DNA from: an uncultured Bacilli bacterium
GTDB taxonomy: Bacteria; Bacillota_I; Bacilli_A; RF39; UBA660
DNA: 18,707 nucleotides
Assembly: GCA_944329255.1 (NCBI GenBank)
Contig: CALVIA010000013.1
Span: 1-18,707, forward strand
Direction: 5' to 3'
Part shown: piece by piece, positions 7,823 to 14,550 of the stretch
Layout of the letters: the number at the start of each line of letters is the position of its first letter
Position numbering within the stretch: position 1 is the first letter of the stretch
Position numbers and translations under genes: made by a program
The notes under the pieces: generated by a model
What the model was told of the DNA's origin: nothing
Database searches by the model: none
Seen by the model: the letters and a program-made list of their open reading frames with translations, nothing else

Positions 7823-8608
7823 ATTTAAAATATATTCTTCAAAAGAAATATTATTTTCATATATATATTTAGAAACATCACGTCCAACATATCTTATATG
7901 CCATGGCTCACTTTTATATCCAGTTATATAACTATTTTCCTTAGTATATCTTATAATAAAACCATAGTTATGAGCATTATCTTTTAACCATTTAAATTCA
8001 TCTGTATCCCCAAAATCAGTATAACTATCATCTTCATTATATACATCTATTGCAAGTCCTGTTTGGTGTTCAGAATAACCTGGTCTTGCAGAATATGTGT
8101 CTACAACATTAACAGGATCATCTTTTAAATAATCTTCATACAATTTTTTTTGATATTCATAGCTTCTATACCCTGAAATAGCTTTAATACATAATCCTAA
8201 TAAAGATGCATCTATACTCATTTTTTCGAACATATCTTTAACTTCACTTTTAATTAAAACATCAATACCTGAAGTAAATTTATAATCAAATTTAACTAAA
8301 TCATTTGGAATATCATCTTTATTTAAAAAATAATGTTTATTTACTAAAACTAAATTAGTATCTTTATTTAATGCATCCATTGTATTTTCATAAAAATTAT
8401 AGTCTAAATTTAAATTGACTTCTTTTATAATATTTTCAATATTTTTTTCTTTATTTAATTTTTTATATAGTTCATATCTATTATAGTTTTCTTCTTTATA
8501 AAAAATATTATCTTTAAAAATATTTTTCAAATTATACACTCTCCATAAACAAATTATAATTAAAAAAAATAATATGATGATAAAAAATAACAAAATTTTA
8601 TTTTTCAT
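7814..8608 (-). CDS. VanY-type D-alanyl-D-alanine carboxypeptidase
   Basis: Zinc metallopeptidase predicted to remove the terminal D-Ala from peptidoglycan stem peptides outside the membrane. Residues 4-22 form a single hydrophobic helix (LLFFIIILFFLIIICLWR), a signal anchor. The peptidase M15 (VanY) domain is C-terminal: SGYRSYEYQ (145-153), then SARPGYSEHQTGLAID (173-188) with zinc ligands H181 and D188, and EPWHIRYVG (234-242) with catalytic E234 and ligand H237. All core residues are present. The region from 25 to 110 is charged and unassigned. It is the only reverse-strand gene here and shares a divergent promoter region with the next gene. There is no sign of vanH/A/X, so a wall-metabolism role is more likely than glycopeptide resistance. 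Confidence 0.88.
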   Translation of the reverse strand: MKNKILLFFIIILFFLIIICLWRVYNLKNIFKDNIFYKEENYNRYELYKKLNKEKNIENIIKEVNLNLDYNFYENTMDALNKDTNLVLVNKHYFLNKDDIPNDLVKFDYKFTSGIDVLIKSEVKDMFEKMSIDASLLGLCIKAISGYRSYEYQKKLYEDYLKDDPVNVVDTYSARPGYSEHQTGLAIDVYNEDDSYTDFGDTDEFKWLKDNAHNYGFIIRYTKENSYITGYKSEPWHIRYVGRDVSKYIYENNISFEEYILNKK

Positions 8609-8611
8609 AAA

Positions 8612-8630
8612 TCACCTTTTATAAATTATA
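8612..8630 (-). promoter_or_regulatory. -10 box and ribosome binding site of the VanY gene
   Basis: On the reverse strand TATAAT (8630-8625) is followed by AAGGTGA (8618-8612) and ATG at 8608. The -10 box ends 16 nt before the ATG, the same spacing as at mtaB, mutS and the acetyltransferase gene. Confidence 0.5.
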
Positions 8631-8653
8631 TTATTTTTATAAATAAAAATTCA

Positions 8654-8662
8654 TGGTATACT
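8654..8662 (+). promoter_or_regulatory. Extended -10 promoter of the acetyltransferase-like gene
   Basis: TGGTATACT, with the -10 box ending 16 nt before the ATG at 8679 and GAGGTG in between. It is divergent from, and about 25 bp away from, the VanY -10 box. Confidence 0.5.
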
Positions 8663-8678
8663 AAATATGAGGTGTAAA

Positions 8679-9293
8679 ATGAATACAGAATATGGTTATT
8701 ATAACGGAAAACATATTAATTTATTTATGTTAAAAAATATTTTAAAAGATTTAATTAAACCTTTACTATATAAAATTGTTATATTTAAATTTAAAAATAT
8801 ATGGAATATAAAGGAATATATAAATAAAAATAATTTAAAAAGTGGAATTTATACAAGTTTTTATATTGACTATTTTAATAAAAAATCATCATACATAGGA
8901 ATTAATTCAAAATTTAAAAATATTCCTTATTTTCCACATGGATTTTATGGAGTATTTATTTCAAACGAAGCATCTATTGGTAAAAATGCAGTAATTTTTC
9001 AAGGGGTAACAATTGGATCTAATACACTAGAAGATACAAAAACAAGTGGTTCACCAACAATAGGAGATAATGTGTATATAGGGGCAGGTGCCAAGATAAT
9101 AGGTAATGTAAAAATTGGAAATAACGTAAGAATTGGTGCAAATGCAATAGTGGTTACAGACATAGAAGATAATAGTGTAGTAGTATTAAATAAGCCAAGA
9201 ATAATTAAGAAAAAAAATATGGATAATAGGTTTATAAGAAAAATAAATAATGATAAATTTTATTATGAAAATGGTAAATTTAATAAAATGTAG
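8679..9293 (+). CDS. Serine-acetyltransferase-like hexapeptide (left-handed beta-helix) acyltransferase
   Basis: Predicted CoA-dependent acyltransferase. Residues 92-165 are hexapeptide repeats: FISNEASIGKNAVIFQGVTI, then PTIGDNVYIGAGAKIIGNVK, then IGNNVRIGANAIVV, which is the CysE-type beta-helix and CoA pocket. His87 in PHGFYGVFI matches the catalytic His of CysE, but the second conserved His (HGVTLG) is Gln108 (FQGVTIG). This variant is typical of envelope-polysaccharide or otherwise unassigned SAT-like enzymes rather than proven serine acetyltransferases. The first 80 residues are helical and basic, and the classical CysE N-terminal domain is not obvious. The ATG at 8679 is used because GAGGTG (8669-8674) lies before it and would be overlapped by an ATG at 8667. 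No cysK is nearby. Substrate unknown. Confidence 0.8.
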   Translation: MNTEYGYYNGKHINLFMLKNILKDLIKPLLYKIVIFKFKNIWNIKEYINKNNLKSGIYTSFYIDYFNKKSSYIGINSKFKNIPYFPHGFYGVFISNEASIGKNAVIFQGVTIGSNTLEDTKTSGSPTIGDNVYIGAGAKIIGNVKIGNNVRIGANAIVVTDIEDNSVVVLNKPRIIKKKNMDNRFIRKINNDKFYYENGKFNKM

Positions 9294-9336
9294 TAATATA
9301 AGAAAAAATATCTCATAGGTTTTATTGAGGTGTTTT

Positions 9337-10473
9337 ATGAAAAAAGTAGTTTTTATTTCTATCTTTTTATTTAGTTTGTGTATAGTTAATGCTGAAGAAA
9401 TTACTCCAAATGCTAAAAGTTCAATATTAATGGAATCTTCAACAGGAAAAATATTATATGAAAAAAATTCAAATGAAAAATTTGCACCAGCATCAATGAC
9501 AAAAATGATGAGTTTACTATTAATAATGGAAAATATAGATAACGGAAATTTAAAAATGGATGAAGTTATAAAGGTAAGTAAAAATGCATCAAGTATGGGA
9601 GGAAGCCAGATATTTTTAAAAGAAAACGAACAGATGACAGTAGAAGATTTATTAAAAGGTATTACTATTGGTTCAGCTAATGATGCAACAGTAGCACTTG
9701 CAGAAAGAATTGCTGGAACAGAAGATGCATTCGTAAAATTAATGAATGATAAAGTAAAAGAATTAAATTTAAAAAATACTAATTTTAAAAATTGTACTGG
9801 GCTTGATGAAATAAATCACTATTCTTCCGCATATGATATGTCTATTATTGCAAAAGAATTAGTTAAACATAAAACAATACTAGAATTTTCATCAATATAT
9901 GAAACATATTTAAGAAAAGGAACAGAAAACGAATTTTGGTTAGTAAATACAAATAAATTAGTAAGATTTTATAATGGAGTTGATGGACTTAAAACAGGAT
10001 ACACAGATGAAGCCGGGTATTGTTTAACCGCAACTATTAATAAAGATAATATGAGAGTAATTGCTGTAGTTATGGGAGAACCAACTAGTAATGTGAGAAA
10101 TGATGAAGTTAGTAATTTAATTGATTATGGATATAATTTATATCAAAGAGAGATTTATTTAACAAAAGAAGAAGTTTTGGATACTGTTCCAATAGAAAAA
10201 GGAAATGATAAAACGGTAAATATTGTAACAATAGAAGATGCTAGTATTATTAATAAAAAAGGCCATAAAATTGGAGAAATAACATATGAATTAGATATAA
10301 AAAATATAAAAGCTCCTATAAAAAAAGGTGAAGTAGTTGGTAGTGTAATTATAAAAGAAGATGGGAAAGAAATTATAAAAACAAATGTTACAGTAAATGA
10401 AACAGTTGAAAAAGCAAGTTTTATTACTTTATTTTTAAGACATTTAAATGAAATATTAAGTTTTAATTATTAA
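9337..10473 (+). CDS. dacA: D-alanyl-D-alanine carboxypeptidase (PBP5/DacA family)
   Basis: Penicillin-binding serine peptidase that removes the terminal D-Ala from peptidoglycan stems at the outer membrane face. An N-terminal signal peptide (residues 1-19, MKKVVFISIFLFSLCIVNA) ends in a plausible cleavage site NA-EE. The peptidase S11 domain has SMTK with nucleophile Ser53 and Lys56, SAN at 113-115 and KTG at 219-221. A PBP5 C-terminal beta domain spans about 270-350, and an amphipathic tail (FITLFLRHLNEILSF) probably anchors it to the membrane. The 378 residues fit the family. The ATG at 9337 follows GAGGTG; a TTG at 9325 overlaps it. With the VanY homologue two genes away, this makes a small wall-remodelling neighbourhood. 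It may be transcribed with the acetyltransferase, as no terminator separates them. Confidence 0.94.
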   Translation: MKKVVFISIFLFSLCIVNAEEITPNAKSSILMESSTGKILYEKNSNEKFAPASMTKMMSLLLIMENIDNGNLKMDEVIKVSKNASSMGGSQIFLKENEQMTVEDLLKGITIGSANDATVALAERIAGTEDAFVKLMNDKVKELNLKNTNFKNCTGLDEINHYSSAYDMSIIAKELVKHKTILEFSSIYETYLRKGTENEFWLVNTNKLVRFYNGVDGLKTGYTDEAGYCLTATINKDNMRVIAVVMGEPTSNVRNDEVSNLIDYGYNLYQREIYLTKEEVLDTVPIEKGNDKTVNIVTIEDASIINKKGHKIGEITYELDIKNIKAPIKKGEVVGSVIIKEDGKEIIKTNVTVNETVEKASFITLFLRHLNEILSFNY

Positions 10474-10497
10474 ATAATCACACAGTGATTATTTTTT
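10472..10497 (+). terminator. Intrinsic terminator after dacA
   Basis: AAATAATCAC (10472-10481) pairs with GTGATTATTT (10485-10494) around ACA, with six T ending at 10497 and a further T-rich run. The stem starts in the stop codon. Confidence 0.7.
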
Positions 10498-10515
10498 GTT
10501 TTTTTAAAACTTGTA

Positions 10516-10545
10516 TTGCTTTTAATAGTTTAAATATACTATAAT
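10516..10545 (+). promoter_or_regulatory. Promoter of the thyA-folA-tmk operon
   Basis: TTGCTT (10516-10521), an 18-bp spacer and TATAAT (10540-10545). A strong AGGAGGGT ribosome binding site follows at about 10552-10559. This is the only clear promoter for the four-gene run ending at 13502. Confidence 0.6.
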
Positions 10546-10562
10546 TATATTAGGAGGGTAAT

Positions 10563-11798
10563 ATGAAAATAAATGGTGAAAATTACGAATTAAAAAAAGA
10601 AAATTATAAAATTAAGAATTTTGATAAAATATATTGTTCTTTATTGGAAAATATATTGGAAAATGGGGAAATATTTGATAATAGAACTGGAATAAACACT
10701 TTAAGTATAGAAGGTGTATATTTTAAATTAAATGTTGGTGATGAATATCCAATATTAGAATCTAAAAAGGTTGCAATAAAAAATGCATTATCAGAAATGC
10801 AATGGATATATCAAGCACAAACAAATAATGTAGAATGGTTAAGGCAAAGAGCAAATAATATATGGAATGAATGGGAAGTTTCAGAAGATGGAATATATCG
10901 AATTTATGAACCATATGGTGAATACGATGAATCTAAAGAAGTAGAAGTATATGATTTAGATGGGAATTTAAAACACAATAAAGATGGATCAGTAATGAAA
11001 GCTAAATCTTTAATAAATGGTAAAACAATAAAAAGTGCTAAGTATTATGGGTTAGAATATGCAGGTACAATAGGTACAGCATACGGGTGGATTAATAATA
11101 AGTATAAAAGACCCCAATATGTTTTAAATAAATTAAAAACCGATCCACATGATAGAAGAATGCTAATTAGTTTATGGCAAGATGCACATTTGAAAACAGC
11201 TGTTTTACCATCTTGTGTATGGAGTAGTACTTGGAAAGTATCAAAAGGAAAATTAAATTGCTTTGTAAATCAAAGAAGTGCTGATGTACCACTTGGATTA
11301 CCTTTTAATATAAGTCAATATGCAATGCTTTTAGCTATGTTTGCTAAAGTATCCAATTTAGAAGTAGGAAATTTAAATTGGGGAATAACAGATGCTCATA
11401 TATATGTAAATCAACTTGAAGGTATAAAATTGCAATTAGAAAGATATAAGAAAATGCAATATTATGAGAAATTATTTGATAGTAAAAGTGAAGACGAATT
11501 ACAAAGTATTTATAATGAATTAAAAAATAAATATGAATACTTAAATAATGCATTAGTAACAACTGAAAAAATAGAAAAAGAAAAAAAAGAATTAAAAGAA
11601 AATATTATGATATTTGAATTAATGGCAACAAAAGAAAAGACAATATTAGATGTAAAAGAAAGAGATAATTTTTTTGAATATAGTACTGATGTCATCAATG
11701 ATAAAAGTTATATAAAAAATAATCCTACTGGTAATGAAGATATTAAAGTTTTAAAATACAAATCAGCACCATTCATAAAAATGGATATAGCTCAATAA
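10563..11798 (+). CDS. thyA: Thymidylate synthase ThyA (enlarged variant)
   Basis: Folate-dependent dUMP to dTMP conversion. Conserved parts are DNRTG with phosphate-binding Arg41, HDRRMLISLW (Arg198/199), the nucleophile Cys218 in LPSCVWSSTW, QRSADVPLGLPFN (237-249) and TDAHIY (276-281), with a terminal PFIKMDIAQ. At 411 residues it is well above the usual 260-320. One extra segment (about 105-165) matches the position of the insert in L. casei-type enzymes. Another (about 298-365) is helical and Lys/Glu-rich (coiled-coil-like) and precedes the final beta segment. The usual Pro-Cys-His around the nucleophile is Ser-Cys-Val. The catalytic core otherwise looks intact, so I expect an active enzyme. 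Its stop overlaps the folA start by one base (TAATG). Confidence 0.9.
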   Translation: MKINGENYELKKENYKIKNFDKIYCSLLENILENGEIFDNRTGINTLSIEGVYFKLNVGDEYPILESKKVAIKNALSEMQWIYQAQTNNVEWLRQRANNIWNEWEVSEDGIYRIYEPYGEYDESKEVEVYDLDGNLKHNKDGSVMKAKSLINGKTIKSAKYYGLEYAGTIGTAYGWINNKYKRPQYVLNKLKTDPHDRRMLISLWQDAHLKTAVLPSCVWSSTWKVSKGKLNCFVNQRSADVPLGLPFNISQYAMLLAMFAKVSNLEVGNLNWGITDAHIYVNQLEGIKLQLERYKKMQYYEKLFDSKSEDELQSIYNELKNKYEYLNNALVTTEKIEKEKKELKENIMIFELMATKEKTILDVKERDNFFEYSTDVINDKSYIKNNPTGNEDIKVLKYKSAPFIKMDIAQ

Positions 11799-12280
11799 TG
11801 GAAATTATAATAATTGCTGCAATTGGAAAAAACAATGAGTTAGGAAAAAATAATAATTTAATATGGCCTTTAAAAAAAGATTTATTATTTTTTAAAAATA
11901 ATACATATGGATATCCAATAATAATGGGTTATAATACGTATATTTCTCTAAATAAAAAATTGGAAAATAGAGAATATATTGTATTGACTCATAAAGAAAA
12001 AAATTTTTTTCCAACAGAAATAAAAGTATTTAATAATATTAATGAATTATTAATTTATATAAAAAAATATGAAAAAGTATTTGTTATTGGTGGAGCATCT
12101 ATATATAAACAATTTATAAAATATACAGATAGATTATTACTTACACAAATAGATGCTATAGATAAAGATGCTGATGCATTTTTTCCAGATTTTGATAAAA
12201 AGAATTTTGAAATAAAAATATTAGATGAAAAAGAAGAAAACAAAATAAAATATAAACATATTGAATACAGGAGAAAGTAG
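11798..12280 (+). CDS. folA: Dihydrofolate reductase
   Basis: Reduces dihydrofolate made by ThyA back to tetrahydrofolate with NADPH. The 160 residues match bacterial DHFR. IAAIGKNNELG is the first strand and loop, LIWPLKKDL supplies the substrate-binding acid Asp28, PIIMGYNTY (40-48) replaces the usual IMGRKT, VFVIGGASIYKQF is the glycine-rich NADPH loop (95-107), and LTQID and FFPDF follow. Loss of the Arg that normally contacts the NADPH 2'-phosphate (Tyr44-equivalent position) is unusual. The start overlaps the thyA stop, which implies translational coupling. Gene order and motif set make the call secure even though overall sequence is divergent. Confidence 0.9.
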   Translation: MEIIIIAAIGKNNELGKNNNLIWPLKKDLLFFKNNTYGYPIIMGYNTYISLNKKLENREYIVLTHKEKNFFPTEIKVFNNINELLIYIKKYEKVFVIGGASIYKQFIKYTDRLLLTQIDAIDKDADAFFPDFDKKNFEIKILDEKEENKIKYKHIEYRRK

Positions 12281-12281
12281 T

Positions 12282-12956
12282 ATGAAAGGTAAAATGATTT
12301 TAGTAGAGGGAACAGACTGTTCAGGAAAAGAAACACAATCCAAATTATTAGAGAAGTATTTAAATGAGAAAAATATAGATACTATTAGAATATCTTTTCC
12401 AGATTATAATAGTGCAACAGGAAAAATTATAGGGGGACCATATTTAGGAAAAGAATATATATGTGATTGTTGGTTTGAAGAAGGAGCAGTAAATGTTGAT
12501 CCGAAAGTATCATCATTATATTATGCAGCAGATAGATTATATCATTTAAAATATATGGAAAATCTTTTAAACGAAGGGGAATGGATTATATTAGATAGGT
12601 ATGTTTATTCAAATTTAGCACATCAAGGCTGTAAAATATTAGATGGAAAAGAAAGACTTGAATTGTATAAATGGATAATAAATTTAGAATTTGGATTTTT
12701 AGGTTTACCAGATCCAGATTTAAAAATTCTATTACATATGCCATATGAATATAGTAATATTCTTAAAAAAAATAGAAAAGAAAAACCAGATCAACACGAA
12801 AAATCAGAATCTCATTTAAAAAATGCTGAGAAATCATATTTAGAAATCGCTAAATTATATAATTTTAATATAATTGAATGTGTAAAAGATAATAATATAA
12901 AAAATGTTGATGAAATTAATAATGATTTAATTAAAATTCTAAAAAAACATTTATAA
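12282..12956 (+). CDS. tmk: Thymidylate kinase
   Basis: Phosphorylates dTMP to dTDP. The 224 residues carry a P-loop GTDCSGKETQ (10-19), DRYVYSNLAHQ (105-115) that binds dTMP, and a Lys/Arg-rich lid near RKEKPDQHEK. The P-loop is atypical: most thymidylate kinases have GxDGAGKT/ST, whereas here Glu follows the Lys. The ATG at 12282 is chosen because AGGAGAAAG precedes it and aligns the P-loop at the usual distance; a TTG at 12261 lies inside folA. It begins one base after the folA stop, completing a dUMP to dTDP cassette with thyA and folA. Confidence 0.92.
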   Translation: MKGKMILVEGTDCSGKETQSKLLEKYLNEKNIDTIRISFPDYNSATGKIIGGPYLGKEYICDCWFEEGAVNVDPKVSSLYYAADRLYHLKYMENLLNEGEWIILDRYVYSNLAHQGCKILDGKERLELYKWIINLEFGFLGLPDPDLKILLHMPYEYSNILKKNRKEKPDQHEKSESHLKNAEKSYLEIAKLYNFNIIECVKDNNIKNVDEINNDLIKILKKHL

Positions 12957-12971
12957 TTTTGGAGGTGTAAA

Positions 12972-13502
12972 ATGGCTTTTTGTATTAAGTGCGGAGAAGA
13001 TATAAAAAATTACAAATTTTGTCCAAATTGTGGAACAAAAAATGTTTTAAATAATAAAATAAATAAAACTATAGAACAAAAAAGTATTGCAAAAAAACAA
13101 GTAATGAAGGTTAAAAATGTAAGTTTAAATGATAAATTATTATCATCCTTATCATATATTGGACCCTGCTCTTTATTTATATATTTTAAGAAAGGAAAAA
13201 CAAAATTCTTAAAATTTCATAATATTGAAGGAATAAAATTGTTTTTTGTTCAAATGTTATATTTAACTATTTCAATTTTTTTATCTTTAATTAAAGTAAA
13301 AAAAATTATTTTTCAACAGGGAAGTGTTATGTGGACAAAAATGGTAACACCTTGGTATATATTTTTAATAATATATGTATTTGGAATATTAATAATCACG
13401 TTGTCAATTATAGGCATTGTTAATGCACTTAATAAAGAAAAGCAAGAACTACCTTTAATTAACAAAATTAAAATATTAAAAAAAATTAATTATTTATTAT
13501 AA
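12972..13502 (+). CDS. Zinc-ribbon membrane protein (DUF4870-like)
   Basis: Function unknown. The first 20 residues are a zinc ribbon with CIKC and CPNC (C4, C7, C17, C20). A Lys-rich linker follows. Then comes a membrane region with one short hydrophobic segment (57-72) and two clear helices (about 88-108 and 128-152). The pattern KFHNIEGIK ... IIGIVNALNKEKQELPLI resembles DUF4870/Tic20-like small membrane proteins, in which a helix is followed by a G-x-x-NA ... PLIG-type loop. A very strong GGAGGTG lies seven bases before the ATG. The gene is 15 bp after tmk with no terminator between, so it is probably the last gene of the thymidylate operon. No functional link to that pathway is evident. 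Confidence 0.75.
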   Translation: MAFCIKCGEDIKNYKFCPNCGTKNVLNNKINKTIEQKSIAKKQVMKVKNVSLNDKLLSSLSYIGPCSLFIYFKKGKTKFLKFHNIEGIKLFFVQMLYLTISIFLSLIKVKKIIFQQGSVMWTKMVTPWYIFLIIYVFGILIITLSIIGIVNALNKEKQELPLINKIKILKKINYLL

Positions 13503-13515
13503 TTAATTTTTTTTT
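13481..13515 (+). terminator. All-A/T hairpin with T9 at the end of the thyA operon
   Basis: AAAAATTAATT (13481-13491) pairs with AATTAATTTTT (13501-13511) and runs into nine consecutive T (13507-13515). The left arm is inside the last codons of the zinc-ribbon gene. With no G/C pairs the stem is weak, so this is a moderate call. Confidence 0.45.
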
Positions 13516-13552
13516 GACATAATTTTTATAAAAAATTTGATTTAATAAAAAA

Positions 13553-13568
13553 AAGGAGATGATACATA
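13553..13568 (+). promoter_or_regulatory. Strong ribosome binding site followed by ATA, the likely real start of the sigma factor
   Basis: AAGGAG (13553-13558) stands seven bases before ATA at 13566 (or ten before ATA at 13569). From there the frame is open into the sigma factor ORF. The stop TGA at 13560 bounds it, and no ATG, GTG or TTG occurs in frame before 13611. The ATG at 13611 has no ribosome binding site. The 15 extra residues, IIELELIEEIKNNEK, look like the missing start of sigma region 2. Confidence 0.45.
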
Positions 13569-13610
13569 ATAGAATTAGAATTAATAGAAGAAATAAAAAA
13601 CAATGAAAAA

Positions 13611-14228
13611 ATGATTTACAAATTAGCAAATAGTATTAGTTATAATAATAGTGAAGATTTATTTCAAGTTGGAGTAATTGGTCTTATAAATGCTTATAAG
13701 AAATTTGATAATAAATATAATACTAAATTTTCTACCTATGCATATCCTTATATTTTAGGAGAAATGAAAAAATATGTTAGAGAAAATAAAGGTATAAAAA
13801 TAAGTAGAGATTTAATATATTTAAGTAATCGACTCGATAAGTTAATATATTTACTTTGTCAAAAATATAAAAGAATGCCGACTTCAAAAGAATTAAGTGA
13901 TATTTTAGAAGTTGACGAATGGAAGGTGGTAGAAGCATTAAATATAAAAAATAAAATAAAAAGTTTAGATGAACCTGTTAAAACAGAAGGGAATCCAGTA
14001 TACATAAAAGATATAATTCCATCAAATAATGATGAATTTGATAAATCAGAAATTAGTGAAATGTTTAGTTTGCTTAATAATGAAGAAAAGTCTTTATTAT
14101 ATGAAAGATTTTTCAATGATAGATCTCAAAGCGAAACAGCAAAGATTATTGGATATTCCCAAGCAAAGGTTTCAAGAGAAGAAGAAAAAATTTTAAAAAA
14201 ACTAAAAAAATATTATACTAATACATAA
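13611..14228 (+). CDS. RNA polymerase sigma factor of the SigF/SigG/SigB group
   Basis: Sigma-70 family factor. From the ATG at 13611, region 2 spans about 10-58 (SEDLFQVGVIGLINAYKKFD, then KFSTYAYPYILGEMKKYVRE, covering -10 recognition and core binding). Region 3 spans about 65-115, and region 4 about 152-202 (NNEEKSLLYERFF, SQSETAKIIGYSQAKVSREE). The spacing of regions and the YILGEMKKYVRE block resemble the sporulation/stress group. Downstream of the ATG the N terminus is short; the frame probably starts at ATA 13566 behind a strong ribosome binding site. No anti-sigma genes (spoIIAA/AB or rsb) are adjacent, so control is not visible. Regulon unknown. A TTGACA sits at 13514-13519 but no well-spaced -10 follows. 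Confidence 0.85.
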   Translation: MIYKLANSISYNNSEDLFQVGVIGLINAYKKFDNKYNTKFSTYAYPYILGEMKKYVRENKGIKISRDLIYLSNRLDKLIYLLCQKYKRMPTSKELSDILEVDEWKVVEALNIKNKIKSLDEPVKTEGNPVYIKDIIPSNNDEFDKSEISEMFSLLNNEEKSLLYERFFNDRSQSETAKIIGYSQAKVSREEEKILKKLKKYYTNT

Positions 14229-14248
14229 AGAGGATATACCTCTTTTTT
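14227..14248 (+). terminator. Intrinsic terminator after the sigma factor
   Basis: AAAGAGG (14227-14233) pairs with CCTCTTT (14239-14245) around ATATA, followed by six T. The stop codon is in the left arm. Two to three G/C pairs make this one of the stronger terminators here. Confidence 0.75.
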
Positions 14249-14307
14249 ATATTTGTTTGGCTTTAAAAAATGTTTATATTATATTAAATAAAAAAGGATG
14301 AGAAATT

Positions 14308-14517
14308 ATGAAAGAAAAAAAGATAGATTTATGGAAGTTTTAGAAAAAAGAACTAAAACGAAGTATTATTGGAAAAATCAAATACCTAGAACTAATAAAA
14401 ACAATAAGTTATTTTCCAAGTTCTAGTTGAATATATTCAGAAGAATCTGATTTAGATGTAATATTAAAAAATGAAGAAAGAGCATTTGGAAAATCTAAAA
14501 TATTAAAGAAAAAATAA
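14308..14517 (+). pseudogene. Broken small gene of unknown function
   Basis: AAAGGATG sits just before ATG 14308, but the frame stops after 11 codons (TAG 14341). Reading in other frames gives plausible protein: 14331-14426 encodes MEVLEKRTKTKYYWKNQIPR plus a basic tail, then TAG. From 14431 the original frame resumes as IYSEESDLDVILKNEERAFG ... KSKILKKK and ends at TAA 14515. Shifts and stops at three places suggest a decayed gene of about 65-70 codons. I do not recognise the family; SEESDLDVI loosely resembles a nucleotidyltransferase acidic motif, but that is too short to name. A fair TTGGCT-17-TATATT pair lies at 14257-14285. Confidence 0.4.
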
Positions 14518-14550
14518 ATATAATTTAATTAATTCTTAAAGGATTTAATT

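Noticed and set aside
7814..8608. VanY gene as a glycopeptide-resistance determinant
   Set aside because: No vanHAX, vanRS or ligase genes are nearby; such homologues are common wall-metabolism enzymes.
8667..8678. Upstream ATG (8667) and similar TTG starts at 1631, 3014, 9325 and 12261
   Set aside because: Each overlaps or precedes the ribosome binding site of a better-placed downstream ATG, and the family start matches the downstream codon.
11344..12336. Reverse-strand frames under thyA and folA
   Set aside because: Hydrophobic, low-complexity antisense translations with no promoter or ribosome binding site.
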